A DNA stretch of 64,000 nucleotides from positions 281,693 to 345,692 of the forward strand of contig NZ_RJPT01000001.1 of assembly GCF_003943515.1 (NCBI RefSeq). The letters are read 5' to 3'. Below are positions 21,247-29,961 of this stretch, piece by piece; position 1 is the stretch's first letter; each line of letters starts with the position of its first letter. Below the pieces are notes generated by a model, which worked only from the letters and a program-made list of their open reading frames with translations, had not been told where the DNA came from and made no database searches. The DNA is from Streptococcus cristatus. GTDB lineage: Bacteria > Bacillota > Bacilli > Lactobacillales > Streptococcaceae. Made by a program: the position numbers and the translations under genes.

Positions 21247-21336
21247 TTGCCGTGATTCAAGTGAAGACGATGGAAGAACGTGGTAATATCCTGAACAACA
21301 GGGCGAAGCTACAAATTGATGTGAGAGGGAAAGAAC

Positions 21337-23073
21337 ATGAAAGAAATTTTTATCGGGAACTATGGTTTAGAGCAGGTCGGACAGACCATGACCGCAACTG
21401 GCTGGGTGGCCAATATCCGTAATCACGGCAAGCTGGCCTTTATTGAATTACGGGACCGTGAGGGCTTGCTTCAGGTCTTCGTTGGCGGTGAGATTGAAGA
21501 TTTTGCCAAGCTGGAAGACATTGGCAAAGAGGATGTTATTGCAGTGACAGGGCAAGTCGTTCAGCGGGAAGAGCGTTTTGTCAACAGGGCCATCAAGTCT
21601 GGTCAGGTTGAGCTGAGGGCAGAGAAGATTGAGGTCATTGCTAGCAGCAAGGCCCTGCCTTTTGAGCTGGACCAGCATGCCCATACAGGGGAAGACCTGC
21701 GTCAGAAATACCGCTATCTGGACTTGCGGCGTGAGAAGATGACACATAACCTCAAACTTCGTCATCAGGTCACCTCAACCATTCGGGAATATTTGAATCG
21801 TTTGGACTTTTTGGAAGTCGAGACGCCTTATCTGACCAAGTCAACTCCTGAAGGAGCTAGAGATTTCTTGGTGCCTAGTCGGGTCTTTAAAAATCAATTC
21901 TACGCTCTGCCGCAGAGCCCTCAGATGCTCAAGCAGTTGCTGATGGGAGCTGGCCTCGAGCGCTATTATCAGATTGTTCGTTGTTTCCGTGACGAAGACC
22001 TGCGAGGCGACCGTCAGCCAGAGTTTACCCAGGTGGACTTAGAGCTGAGTTTTGCAAGCGAAGAAGAAATTCGCGCTTTGGTTGAAGCTATGCTCAAGGC
22101 TGTTGTTAAGAAAACTCATGGTTTAGAGTTGACAGAAGCTTTTCCAACGATCAGCTATGAAGAAGCTATGAGCCGCTTTGGTTCTGATAAGCCAGATACA
22201 CGCTTTGGTTTAGAGTTGAAGAGTTTGACGGATTTGTGCCAGTCCAATGATTCGCTCCTCATCAAGAAAGCCTTGGATAACCAAGAGGAAGTGATGGGAA
22301 TCTGTGTGCCAGATGCGGCTAGTGCTTTTAGCAAGAAGCAGCTGAGCCACTACTATCAGGAAATGAAGGAATTTGGCTGCAGTCGTTTTGCCAGTCTAAA
22401 GGTTGAAAATGGCCAGTTAGTTGGAGATTTGGCTAGCACCTTTGAGGCTGAGAGTCAGGATTTACTAGCACGTTTTGAGGCCAAGGATGGAGACTTGATT
22501 CTGCTAGTCATGGCCAAGAAGCGTCGGGCTCAGGAAGCTTTGGGCCATCTGCGTATAGAAGTTGCAAAAGCTTTGGATTTGATTGATTCGAGTCTGCTTC
22601 ATTTCCTCTGGGTTGTGGACTGGCCGCTGCTGGAGTGGAATGAAGACCAAAACCGTTATCAAGCCATGCACCATCCTTTCACACAGGGCATTTTTGAAGA
22701 AGGTCAGGAGCCAGACCAATTCCGCAGTCACGCTTATGACATCGTTTTAAATGGCTATGAAATTGGTGGAGGGAGTCTGCGGATTCATGATCGGAAGGCT
22801 CAGGAAGCGATGTTTGAGCTGCTGGGCATGAGCCGAGAAGACTATGAGCGGGACTTTGGTTTCTTCCTAGAAGCCTTGGAGTACGGCTTCCCACCACACG
22901 GCGGCTTGGCTCTGGGCTTGGATCGCTTGGTTATGATTTTGGCTGGGGAAGAAAATATCCGCCAAGTCATTGCCTTTCCGAAAAATGGTACTGGTTTTGA
23001 CCCTATGCTGGAAAGTCCAAGTTTGGTTGACCAAAGACAGCTCAAAGAACTGCATTTGGAATTGAAGAATTAG
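21337..23073 (+). CDS. aspS: Aspartyl-tRNA synthetase, second (AspS2-like) type
   Basis: A 578-residue class II AspRS. The anticodon-binding OB-fold is at the start (GWVANIRNHGKLAFIELRDREG), class II motif 2 is in YYQIVRCFRDEDLRGDRQPEFTQ and motif 3 is in GGLALGLDRLVMILAGEENIRQ. The N-terminus (MKEIFIGNYGLEQVGQ) is clearly different from the housekeeping streptococcal AspRS as I know it, so this is probably an additional, perhaps non-discriminating, enzyme able to make Asp-tRNAAsn. Its T-box and the gatCAB genes next door support that role. Whether a second aspS exists elsewhere cannot be seen here. Confidence 0.88.
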   Translation: MKEIFIGNYGLEQVGQTMTATGWVANIRNHGKLAFIELRDREGLLQVFVGGEIEDFAKLEDIGKEDVIAVTGQVVQREERFVNRAIKSGQVELRAEKIEVIASSKALPFELDQHAHTGEDLRQKYRYLDLRREKMTHNLKLRHQVTSTIREYLNRLDFLEVETPYLTKSTPEGARDFLVPSRVFKNQFYALPQSPQMLKQLLMGAGLERYYQIVRCFRDEDLRGDRQPEFTQVDLELSFASEEEIRALVEAMLKAVVKKTHGLELTEAFPTISYEEAMSRFGSDKPDTRFGLELKSLTDLCQSNDSLLIKKALDNQEEVMGICVPDAASAFSKKQLSHYYQEMKEFGCSRFASLKVENGQLVGDLASTFEAESQDLLARFEAKDGDLILLVMAKKRRAQEALGHLRIEVAKALDLIDSSLLHFLWVVDWPLLEWNEDQNRYQAMHHPFTQGIFEEGQEPDQFRSHAYDIVLNGYEIGGGSLRIHDRKAQEAMFELLGMSREDYERDFGFFLEALEYGFPPHGGLALGLDRLVMILAGEENIRQVIAFPKNGTGFDPMLESPSLVDQRQLKELHLELKN

Positions 23074-23091
23074 CCAGAAATATGGTAAAAT
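23062..23091 (+). promoter_or_regulatory. Candidate promoter of gatCAB
   Basis: TTGAAG (23062-23067), 18-base spacer, TAAAAT (23086-23091) with an extended TG, starting inside the 3' end of aspS. Confidence 0.55.
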
Positions 23092-23104
23092 GAAATGATG
23101 CGAT

Positions 23105-23252
23105 TTCCTGAAGAAATCAGGAAGAAGTCAAAGAAAGAGGTCGTAGCTACGAGAGCTTAGCGCCTCTATCTTAGCAAAACAATGCGAGTTAAATACCTCG
23201 AAAACAAAGATCTTTCTTAGACTTATCATTTTCGACTGGTATTCAGGCTCGC
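23105..23252 (+). promoter_or_regulatory. Structured leader before gatC, unrecognised
   Basis: Three successive stem-loops fill the leader. The first is TTCCTGA/TCAGGAA (23105-23123). The second is AGAGG/CCTCT (23136-23167) around the palindrome TCGTAGCTACGA. The third is a long helix at 23184-23252 built from GCGAG/CTCGC, AATACC/GGTATT and TCGAAAA/TTTTCGA with two small internal loops. It lacks the T-box motif and a U-tract terminator. I do not recognise a known RNA family. Confidence 0.55.
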
Positions 23253-23275
23253 CTATCTTATGAAAGGAATCAGAG

Positions 23276-23578
23276 ATGAAGATTACTCAAGAAGAAGTAA
23301 GTCACGTTGCAAAACTGTCAAAACTGGCTTTTTCACCAGAAGAGACAGCTGAGTTTGCGACAACCTTGTCTAAAATTGTCGACATGGTCGAATTGCTCAA
23401 TGAAGTGGATACGGAGGGTGTGCCTTTCACTTCCAATGTGGCAGCTAACATCAACTATATGCGAGAAGATGTGGCTCAGCCAGGCTGGAACCGGGACGAG
23501 CTTTTCCAAAATGTACCTGAAAAAGAGCGGGGCTACATCAAAGTGCCTGCCATCCTAGATGACGGAGGAGATGCCTAA
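23276..23578 (+). CDS. gatC: Asp/Glu-tRNA amidotransferase subunit C
   Basis: A 100-residue GatC, the small subunit that wraps around GatA and helps assemble the GatCAB amidotransferase. The start [19 protein letters not shown] and the central [19 protein letters not shown] are family hallmarks, and the C-terminal [14 protein letters not shown] is typical. GAAAGGAATCAG precedes the ATG. It is first in gatC-gatA-gatB, and its stop overlaps the gatA start region by one base. Confidence 0.96.
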   Translation: MKITQEEVSHVAKLSKLAFSPEETAEFATTLSKIVDMVELLNEVDTEGVPFTSNVAANINYMREDVAQPGWNRDELFQNVPEKERGYIKVPAILDDGGDA

Positions 23579-25044
23579 TGACTTTTAATCACAAGACCAT
23601 TGAAGAGTTGCATGATCTGCTGGTCAAGAAAGAAATTTCTGCAGTAGAGTTAACTCAGGCAACTTTGGCAGACATCAAAGAACGTGAAGCTGCCGTGGAC
23701 AGTTTCATCACTATCAGTGAAGAGGAAGCATTGGCTCAGGCTGCAGCTCTGGATGCCAAGGGCATTGATGCGGACAATCTTATGAGCGGAATTCCGTTAG
23801 CGGTTAAGGACAATATCTCAACCAAGGGAATTTTGACAACAGCTGCATCTAAAATGCTCTATAACTACAAGCCGATTTTCGATGCGACCAGTGTGGAGAA
23901 GCTCTATGGTAAGGACATGATTATCGTTGGGAAGACCAACATGGACGAGTTCGCTATGGGTGGATCCAGTGAAAATTCTTACTTTAAGACGACTAAGAAT
24001 GCTTGGGACAGCAGCAAGGTTCCTGGTGGATCATCTGGTGGTTCAGCGACAGCTGTTGCTTCTGGTCAGGTTCGTCTATCACTGGGTTCAGATACGGGTG
24101 GTTCTATTCGCCAGCCTGCTTCCTTTAACGGTGTAGTCGGCCTCAAGCCAACCTACGGACGTGTTTCCCGTTTTGGTCTCATTGCTTTTGGTTCTTCTTT
24201 AGACCAGATTGGGCCTTTCTCTCAAACGGTTAAGGAAAATGCCCAGCTTTTGAATGTTATTTCTGGTAATGATCCTAAGGATTCTACATCATCACAAGAA
24301 GCAGTGCCAGACTTTACCAGCAAGATTGGCCTAGACATCAAGGGCATGAAGATTGCCTTGCCTAAGGAATACATGGGTGAGGGGATTGACAGCAAGGTCA
24401 AGGAAACGATTTTGTCAGCAGCCAAGCACTTGGAAAGCCTAGGTGCGATTGTTGAAGAAGTTAGCCTGCCCCACAGCAAGTATGGCGTGGCTGTTTACTA
24501 TATCATCGCTTCCTCTGAAGCTAGTTCTAACTTGCAGCGTTTTGATGGTATTCGCTATGGCTACCGCGCAGAAGGCATTGAAAATCTAGAAGATGTCTAT
24601 GTCAAATCTCGTAGCGAAGGCTTTGGTGAAGAAGTGAAACGCCGCATCATGCTGGGAACTTTCAGTCTGTCATCTGGTTACTACGATGCTTACTTTAAGA
24701 AAGCTGGTCAGGTTCGGACCCTGATTATGCAAGATTTTGCTAAGGTTTTTGAAAAATATGATTTGATCTTAGGTCCAACTGCACCAACGGTTGCTTATGA
24801 TTTGGGTAGTCAAAACCAAGATCCAGTGGCCATGTATCTGGCTGACCTTTTGACCATTCCAGTCAATCTGGCTGGCCTACCGGGCATTTCAATCCCAGCT
24901 GGCTTTGCAGATGGTCTTCCTGTCGGCCTGCAGTTGATTGGTAACCACTTCGATGAAGCGACTATCTATCAGGTAGCCGCAGCATTTGAAGCGACGACTG
25001 ACTATCACAAACAGCAGCCAGTTATCTTTGGAGGTGAAAAATAA
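23578..25044 (+). CDS. gatA: Asp/Glu-tRNA amidotransferase subunit A
   Basis: A 488-residue amidase-signature glutaminase that releases ammonia from glutamine for GatB. The catalytic Ser-cisSer-Lys triad is seen as the Lys in [10 protein letters not shown] and the serines in [15 protein letters not shown] and [17 protein letters not shown]. The length is normal. It overlaps gatC and gatB by one base each, giving a coupled operon that keeps the three subunits in balance. Confidence 0.97.
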   Translation: MTFNHKTIEELHDLLVKKEISAVELTQATLADIKEREAAVDSFITISEEEALAQAAALDAKGIDADNLMSGIPLAVKDNISTKGILTTAASKMLYNYKPIFDATSVEKLYGKDMIIVGKTNMDEFAMGGSSENSYFKTTKNAWDSSKVPGGSSGGSATAVASGQVRLSLGSDTGGSIRQPASFNGVVGLKPTYGRVSRFGLIAFGSSLDQIGPFSQTVKENAQLLNVISGNDPKDSTSSQEAVPDFTSKIGLDIKGMKIALPKEYMGEGIDSKVKETILSAAKHLESLGAIVEEVSLPHSKYGVAVYYIIASSEASSNLQRFDGIRYGYRAEGIENLEDVYVKSRSEGFGEEVKRRIMLGTFSLSSGYYDAYFKKAGQVRTLIMQDFAKVFEKYDLILGPTAPTVAYDLGSQNQDPVAMYLADLLTIPVNLAGLPGISIPAGFADGLPVGLQLIGNHFDEATIYQVAAAFEATTDYHKQQPVIFGGEK

Positions 25045-26477
25045 TGAACTTTGAAACAGTTATCGGACTGGAAGTCCATGTTGAATTGAAGACCAATTCA
25101 AAAATTTTCTCACCGGCTCCAGCTCACTTCGGTGAAGATCCAAATGCCAACACCAATATCATTGATTGGTCTTTCCCAGGTGTTCTGCCTGTTATGAATA
25201 AAGGTGTTATCGACTATGGTATTAAAGCTGCGCTGGCTTTGAACATGGATATTCACCAGAAGATGCACTTTGACCGCAAGAATTACTTCTACCCGGACAA
25301 TCCAAAAGCCTATCAAATTTCTCAGTTTGATGAGCCGATTGGCTACAATGGTTGGATTGAGATTGAGCTAGAAGACGGCACGACCAAGAAAATCCGTATC
25401 GAGCGGGCCCACTTGGAAGAAGATGCCGGAAAGAATACCCACGGCAGTGACGGCTACTCTTATGTGGACCTCAACCGCCAAGGGGTGCCGCTGATTGAGA
25501 TTGTATCAGAAGCGGATATGCGCAGTCCAGAAGAAGCTTATGCCTATCTGACTGCCCTCAAGGAAATCATCCAGTACACGGGCATTTCGGATGTCAAGAT
25601 GGAAGAGGGTTCCATGCGGGTGGATGCCAATATTTCTATCCGTCCTTACGGTCAGGAAGAATTTGGTACCAAGACTGAGCTGAAAAACCTTAACTCCTTC
25701 AACTTTGTCCGCAAGGGTCTGGCATTTGAGGAAAAGCGCCAAGCTGAAATCCTACGCAGCGGTGGTCAAATCCGTCAGGAAACCCGTCGTTATGACGAAG
25801 CGACTGGCGAAACCTTGCTCATGCGGGTCAAGGAAGGTTCAGCGGACTACCGTTACTTCCCAGAGCCTGATCTGCCGATCTTTGAGATTGAAGATGCTTG
25901 GATTGAGCAAGTACGCAGTAGTCTGCCAGCCTTTCCAAAAGAACGTCGGGCTAAGTATGTGGGCGATTACGGTCTGTCTGACTATGATGCCAAGCAGTTG
26001 ACAGCAACGAAGGCTGTGTCAGACTTCTTTGAAGCAGCTGTTGCTGCAGGTGGAGACGCTAAGTCGGTCTCTAACTGGCTCCAAGGTGAAGTGGCTCAAT
26101 ATCTCAATGCTGAAGGCAAGACTATCTCTGAGATTGAGCTGACGCCTGAGAACCTGACTGAGATGATTGCGCTGATTGCAGACGGTACGATTTCTTCTAA
26201 GATTGCCAAGAAGGTCTTTGTCCATTTAGCTAAAAATGGTGGCTCTGCAAAAGAGTATGTACAGAAAGCAGGATTGATCCAAATTTCAGACCCTGCTCAA
26301 CTTCTTCCTATTATCCAGCAAGTCTTTGCGGATAATGAAAAAGCCATCAATGACTATAAGGGTGGCAATAAGAATGCGGCCAAATCCTTGATTGGTCAGC
26401 TCATGAAGGCCACTAAGGGCCAAGCCAACCCACAAGTAGCACAAAAACTACTGAACGAAGAGTTGGAGAAACTTTAG
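25044..26477 (+). CDS. gatB: Asp/Glu-tRNA amidotransferase subunit B
   Basis: A 477-residue GatB, which activates the mischarged Glu- or Asp-tRNA with ATP and amidates it with ammonia channelled from GatA. Signatures are [20 protein letters not shown] at the start, [19 protein letters not shown], and the [10 protein letters not shown] region. The C-terminal YqeY-like tail domain (about residues 330-477, ending [12 protein letters not shown]) binds tRNA. It is the last gene of the operon and is followed by a terminator. Confidence 0.97.
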   Translation: MNFETVIGLEVHVELKTNSKIFSPAPAHFGEDPNANTNIIDWSFPGVLPVMNKGVIDYGIKAALALNMDIHQKMHFDRKNYFYPDNPKAYQISQFDEPIGYNGWIEIELEDGTTKKIRIERAHLEEDAGKNTHGSDGYSYVDLNRQGVPLIEIVSEADMRSPEEAYAYLTALKEIIQYTGISDVKMEEGSMRVDANISIRPYGQEEFGTKTELKNLNSFNFVRKGLAFEEKRQAEILRSGGQIRQETRRYDEATGETLLMRVKEGSADYRYFPEPDLPIFEIEDAWIEQVRSSLPAFPKERRAKYVGDYGLSDYDAKQLTATKAVSDFFEAAVAAGGDAKSVSNWLQGEVAQYLNAEGKTISEIELTPENLTEMIALIADGTISSKIAKKVFVHLAKNGGSAKEYVQKAGLIQISDPAQLLPIIQQVFADNEKAINDYKGGNKNAAKSLIGQLMKATKGQANPQVAQKLLNEELEKL

Positions 26478-26487
26478 AGATAAGTAG

Positions 26488-26512
26488 AAAACCAGTCGTG
26501 AGACTGGTTTTC
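26488..26512 (+). terminator. Intrinsic terminator after gatB
   Basis: AAACCAGTC-GTGA-GACTGGTTT followed by TCGCCTTTTATTT. Confidence 0.8.
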
Positions 26513-26535
26513 GCCTTTTATTTGAAGGGAACTTA

Positions 26536-26544
26536 TGGTAAAAT
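26536..26544 (+). promoter_or_regulatory. Extended -10 promoter
   Basis: TGGTAAAAT before the 26568 gene; no convincing -35. Confidence 0.4.
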
Positions 26545-26567
26545 AGATAAAAAATAAAGGAGTTCTT

Positions 26568-26924
26568 ATGTCAGAAATTAAAGTAAAACGCGGAACAGGC
26601 TTTGTAGGGATCATTGGGAATTTTCCAATTTTAATCAATGGTCAAAAGGTTGGTACAATCCAGAATGGCGACGAAGCGTCCTTTCCTATTGAGGGAGAAG
26701 AAGCTGTTGTTCGTGTAGGAGCAGCTCCTATGAGAACCAAGCCAGTAACAGTTAAAGCAGGGCAAACTTTGCTAGTTGAAACAAATTTTACTAATTTTTC
26801 TATCTGTCTAGGAGTTTTGTTGCTCGGCCTGTTCTTTGGTGGTCTAGTGCGTGCAATTCTCTTAATTCTTTATATTGTTTTAATGTTTCTTCTGCCTTTT
26901 TACTCAGCTAGGATTGAAGAATAA
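26568..26924 (+). CDS. Small membrane-anchored protein, paralogue 1
   Basis: A 118-residue protein of unknown function. Residues 1-75 look like a small beta-rich domain (VKRGTGFVGIIGNFPILING with Gly-rich turns, then RTKPVTVKAGQTLLVETN), and residues 78-112 form one or two membrane segments (ICLGVLLLGLFFGGLVRA, ILLILYIVLMFLLPF). The domain resembles surface-type PEGA or ligand-presenting folds in pattern only. AAAGGAG precedes the ATG. It is followed 45 bases later by a clearly related gene, so the pair arose by tandem duplication. Confidence 0.7.
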   Translation: MSEIKVKRGTGFVGIIGNFPILINGQKVGTIQNGDEASFPIEGEEAVVRVGAAPMRTKPVTVKAGQTLLVETNFTNFSICLGVLLLGLFFGGLVRAILLILYIVLMFLLPFYSARIEE

Positions 26925-26969
26925 ACTGAAAAGTTTTTGTTGATAGGTTAGCTTGAAATAAAGGATTTT

Positions 26970-27266
26970 TTGATACCAAAATTTACCATTATGCGTGCTA
27001 CCGGTATGGTCGGAGTAGCTCAAAATGTTGCGGTATATCTAAATGGAGAACTTGTGGATAAACTTGCGAATGATGAAAGTAAAACGCTGACTTTTGAGGG
27101 AGACAGTGCTGAACTACAGGTTGGACAAAGTTTTATGAAATCGCATAAGATTCAAGTGAAAGATGGCCAGAAGGTACTTGTTACAGCTTCTGGAATGCGG
27201 GCTATGCTAGGAATTATTGGGCATATCTTAGGTCTGCCTTATCTACTTCTTGAGATAGAGAATTAA
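26970..27266 (+). CDS. Small protein, paralogue 2
   Basis: A 98-residue protein with a TTG start preceded by AAAGGA. It aligns over its whole length with the gene just upstream: RATGMVGVAQNVAVYLNGEL corresponds to RGTGFVGIIGNFPILINGQK, and IQVKDGQKVLVTAS to VTVKAGQTLLVETN. Its C-terminal hydrophobic segment is shorter (MLGIIGHILGLPYLLLEI). An internal ATG eight codons in would remove part of the conserved first strand, which supports the TTG. Function is unknown. Confidence 0.65.
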   Translation: MIPKFTIMRATGMVGVAQNVAVYLNGELVDKLANDESKTLTFEGDSAELQVGQSFMKSHKIQVKDGQKVLVTASGMRAMLGIIGHILGLPYLLLEIEN

Positions 27267-27291
27267 ACATCTTTAAGCTCAGCTAAATCAT

Positions 27292-27321
27292 AAAAAATCA
27301 GTCGAAACAGACTGATTTTTC
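27292..27321 (+). terminator. Intrinsic terminator
   Basis: AAAATCAGTC and GACTGATTTTT stem with a T-run, ending the tandem paralogue pair. Confidence 0.85.
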
Positions 27322-27332
27322 TTTATGGTTTA

Positions 27333-27341
27333 TGTTACAAT
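27333..27341 (+). promoter_or_regulatory. Extended -10 promoter of DMT transporter gene
   Basis: TGTTACAAT, an extended -10, lies 28 bases before the chosen start. Confidence 0.45.
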
Positions 27342-27369
27342 GATCAAAGCTAAAAGAAAGAGGTTGGGG

Positions 27370-28281
27370 ATGTCAAAAGTTTTAAGGGGAACCCTTTATA
27401 CCTTGGCTGCGGGGATTGCCTGGGGCTTATCGGGAACAAGTGGTCAATATCTGATGGAGAACGGTTTTTCGGCGCTGAGTTTAACCAATGTGCGCTTGTT
27501 GCTAGCGGGTTTAGTCTTGATGATGCTGGCTTATGCGACAAATAAAGACTTTTTTAAAGAGATTTGGAAAGACAAGAGCTCTCTGTTACACATTTTACTT
27601 TTTGCAGTCTTAGGCTTGTTCATCAATCAATATGCTTATCTAGCGGCCATTCATGAGACGAATGCAGGAACAGCAACGGTTTTACAATATCTCTGTCCAG
27701 TGGGAGTCTTGGCTTATACTTGCGTCAAAGACAGAGTAGCGCCGACTGTGGCTCAGGTCTGCTCCATGATTTTGGCTATCGGAGGAACCTTTCTGATTGC
27801 GACCCACGGTCAGATCAATCAGCTCTCGATGACGCCAAAAGGCTTATTTTTAGGTATTTTCTCAGCTTTTACTTATGCACTTTATATTCTTTTGCCGATT
27901 GGGCTCATTAAAAAGTGGGGAAGCATGCTGATAATCGGGATTGGGATGACCATTGCAGGTATCTTGCTACTTCCTTTCAGCGGTATGTTCCAGCATCAGT
28001 GGCAATTCCGTTTGGATATCCTTCTGGCCTTGGTCGGCATCATTGTCATCGGGACAATCTTTGCTTACACCGTCTTTTTGAAGGGAACAAGCTTGGTTGG
28101 TCCTGTCAAATCTAGTCTCTTAGCCTCGATTGAGCCTATTTCAGCGGTCTTCTTTGCCTTTGTCATTATGAATGAACGCTTTTATCTGCTTGATTTTGTA
28201 GGTATGGGCATGATTTTGCTAGCTGTCCTGTTGATATCTGTCAAGGACTTGATCTTGGAAAAGAAAAAAGGTTTATTATAA
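27370..28281 (+). CDS. EamA/DMT superfamily transporter
   Basis: A 303-residue integral membrane protein with ten predicted membrane segments arranged as two EamA halves (first half from LYTLAAGIAWGLSGTSGQYL, second half from PKGLFLGIFSAFTYALYILL). The C-terminal SSLLASIEPISAVFFAFVIM is the conserved DMT signature. Such proteins export amino acids or other metabolites; the substrate cannot be told. I chose the ATG at 27370 after GAGGTTGGGG instead of an upstream in-frame ATG that would overlap the promoter region. It converges with the aspartate kinase gene. Confidence 0.85.
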   Translation: MSKVLRGTLYTLAAGIAWGLSGTSGQYLMENGFSALSLTNVRLLLAGLVLMMLAYATNKDFFKEIWKDKSSLLHILLFAVLGLFINQYAYLAAIHETNAGTATVLQYLCPVGVLAYTCVKDRVAPTVAQVCSMILAIGGTFLIATHGQINQLSMTPKGLFLGIFSAFTYALYILLPIGLIKKWGSMLIIGIGMTIAGILLLPFSGMFQHQWQFRLDILLALVGIIVIGTIFAYTVFLKGTSLVGPVKSSLLASIEPISAVFFAFVIMNERFYLLDFVGMGMILLAVLLISVKDLILEKKKGLL

Positions 28282-28297
28282 GCAAGAAAGAATAAGG

Positions 28298-28329
28298 AAA
28301 GACCTGGCTCCATACAGAGCTAGGTCTTT
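28298..28329. terminator. Bidirectional terminator
   Basis: AAAGACCTGGCTC and GAGCTAGGTCTTT form a 13-base stem that serves both the DMT transporter and the convergent aspartate kinase gene. Confidence 0.85.
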
Positions 28330-28347
28330 GTTGTTTACTTATTCGGT

Positions 28348-29715
28348 TTATTCATTGCTTTCTGAGCTGCCAAAGAATGCTTTGTACAGAGCACGGATGG
28401 CCTCTTTTTCTTGGTTCTTATTGACAACAAACATGATAGAAACTTCACTGGAACCTTGTGACATCATTTGGATATTGATTTTGTTGTCAGAAAGAGCTCT
28501 AGTCGCAGTAGCCGTCACCCCGATATGACTTTTCATTTTTTCGCCGACAATCATGATAATAGAGAGGTCATGCTCAATCTCAGCGTAGTCTACTTCTGCT
28601 TTTTGTACAAGTTGGCGCAAAATTTCTTCTTCTTTGATTGGAGTTAATTCACGTTCACGAAGAATGATGGAAAGATCATCGATTCCTGTTGGCATATGCT
28701 CCCAACCGATATTTAGATCTTCCAAAATCTGAAGTGCCTTTCGACCAAATCCAACTTCTCGGTTCATGAGATACTTGGACATGTTAATACTTACGAAGCC
28801 AGAATCACCAGCGATTCCTACAACAGGAGGATGATCTTCGCTATGTTTATGGACAATGCGCGTACCGGGGTGCTCTGGATTGTTGGTATTTTTGATAACG
28901 AGTGGAATTTTTCCGCGATAGGCTGGAAGCAGGGCTTCATCGTGAAGAACCGTAAAACCTGCATAGGCTAATTCCCGCATTTCACGGTAAGTAAGCTCGG
29001 CGATGGAGCGTGGCTTGTGAATAATCCCAGGGTGAGCAGCAAAGATGCCGTCCACATCAGTGAAGTTTTCATAGACATCTGCCTTGACACCAGCTGCAAT
29101 AATCGACCCAGTAATATCTGAGCCGCCACGAGAAAAAGTACAGATTTGTCCATCTTGAGTGACACCGAAGAAGCCAGGGATGACAAGGACTTCATCGGAA
29201 TGGATTAGTTCTTCCAATTTATCATAGCTTGAAGGAAGGATCCGAGCATTTCCTGGTTCGCTTGAAACCACTAGTCCAGCTTCTCTAGGATGGACGTAGC
29301 GAGCCGGAATGCCATTGTGGTTAAAGTAAGCTGCGATGAGCTTAGCATTGTTGTTTTCACCAGCTGCTAGGAAAGTATCGTAAAGAAATTCATTATTTTC
29401 AATTGGCAGAGTAGCTAGGGAGATGATGCTCTTAGAGATTTTTTCAATAATTGCAGATTTTAGACCTAGCTCAGAGACCATATCGGAGTAGCGCTTAATA
29501 ATCCAATTTTGCTCCTTGGAGACATCATTTCCTGCAATGTACTGGCGATAATACTTAATCAGGGCATCGGTGACTTTTGTATCCTGGTCATCTCTTTTTC
29601 CTGGCGCAGAAACGACAATGAAGCGACGCTCAGCATCAGACTTTACAATATGTAAGACTTTTTCTAATTGTGAAGCAGAAGCGAGTGAACTTCCACCGAA
29701 TTTAACAACTTTCAT
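28348..29715 (-). CDS. lysC: Aspartate kinase
   Basis: A 455-residue monofunctional aspartokinase that phosphorylates aspartate to open the lysine, threonine and methionine branch. The N-terminal kinase domain shows KVVKFGGSSLASASQL, the RFIVVSAPGKR strand, and TFSRGGSDITGSIIAAG with the ADVYENFTDVDGIF region. Two ACT domains follow (from about residue 310, SGFVSINMSKYLMN and LSIIMIVGEKMKSHIGVTA) and probably bind an amino acid effector. It stands alone on the minus strand, divergent from the fab cluster. A CodY-like box sits within its promoter, so control by branched-chain amino acids is likely. Confidence 0.93.
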   Translation of the reverse strand: MKVVKFGGSSLASASQLEKVLHIVKSDAERRFIVVSAPGKRDDQDTKVTDALIKYYRQYIAGNDVSKEQNWIIKRYSDMVSELGLKSAIIEKISKSIISLATLPIENNEFLYDTFLAAGENNNAKLIAAYFNHNGIPARYVHPREAGLVVSSEPGNARILPSSYDKLEELIHSDEVLVIPGFFGVTQDGQICTFSRGGSDITGSIIAAGVKADVYENFTDVDGIFAAHPGIIHKPRSIAELTYREMRELAYAGFTVLHDEALLPAYRGKIPLVIKNTNNPEHPGTRIVHKHSEDHPPVVGIAGDSGFVSINMSKYLMNREVGFGRKALQILEDLNIGWEHMPTGIDDLSIILRERELTPIKEEEILRQLVQKAEVDYAEIEHDLSIIMIVGEKMKSHIGVTATATRALSDNKINIQMMSQGSSEVSIMFVVNKNQEKEAIRALYKAFFGSSESNE

Positions 29716-29742
29716 GGAGACTCCTAAACATAATTTAGAAAA

Positions 29743-29771
29743 ATTATAACAAAATTCTGAAAATTTTGCAA
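29743..29771 (-). promoter_or_regulatory. Promoter of aspartate kinase gene
   Basis: On the minus strand TTGCAA (29771-29766), 17-base spacer, TATAAT (29748-29743) with an extended TG. Confidence 0.75.
29751..29765. promoter_or_regulatory. CodY box inside the aspartate kinase promoter
   Basis: AAAATTCTGAAAATT differs from the CodY consensus at two bases and fills the spacer between -35 and -10. Bound CodY would directly block RNA polymerase. Confidence 0.65.
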
Positions 29772-29876
29772 ATCTATCAGAAGCGCTTTTTCATCCAAGC
29801 TTCTTTTCAAAAAATAAGCAAAAAACGAATATGAAATCAAATTTTCCAGTTTTTGTTTTCTTTCTTACATCTTTTA

Positions 29877-29923
29877 TGCTAGAATAAATGTAATTTGACC
29901 ATCAAATTATTTAATTATAAAAT
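29877..29923 (+). promoter_or_regulatory. Candidate promoters of fabM
   Basis: Two overlapping candidates. P1 is an extended -10 TGCTAGAAT (29877-29885). P2 is TTGACC (29895-29900), 17-base spacer, TAAAAT (29918-29923). The FabT-like box overlaps the P1 start point and the P2 -35. Confidence 0.55.
29892..29908. promoter_or_regulatory. FabT box upstream of fabM
   Basis: AATTTGACCATCAAATT matches the FabT palindrome ANTTTGATTATCAAATT at all but the central TT. Confidence 0.65.
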
Positions 29924-29961
29924 AAAACGACTGTAAGTACCCAGTCGGGAATGGAGTTAGA

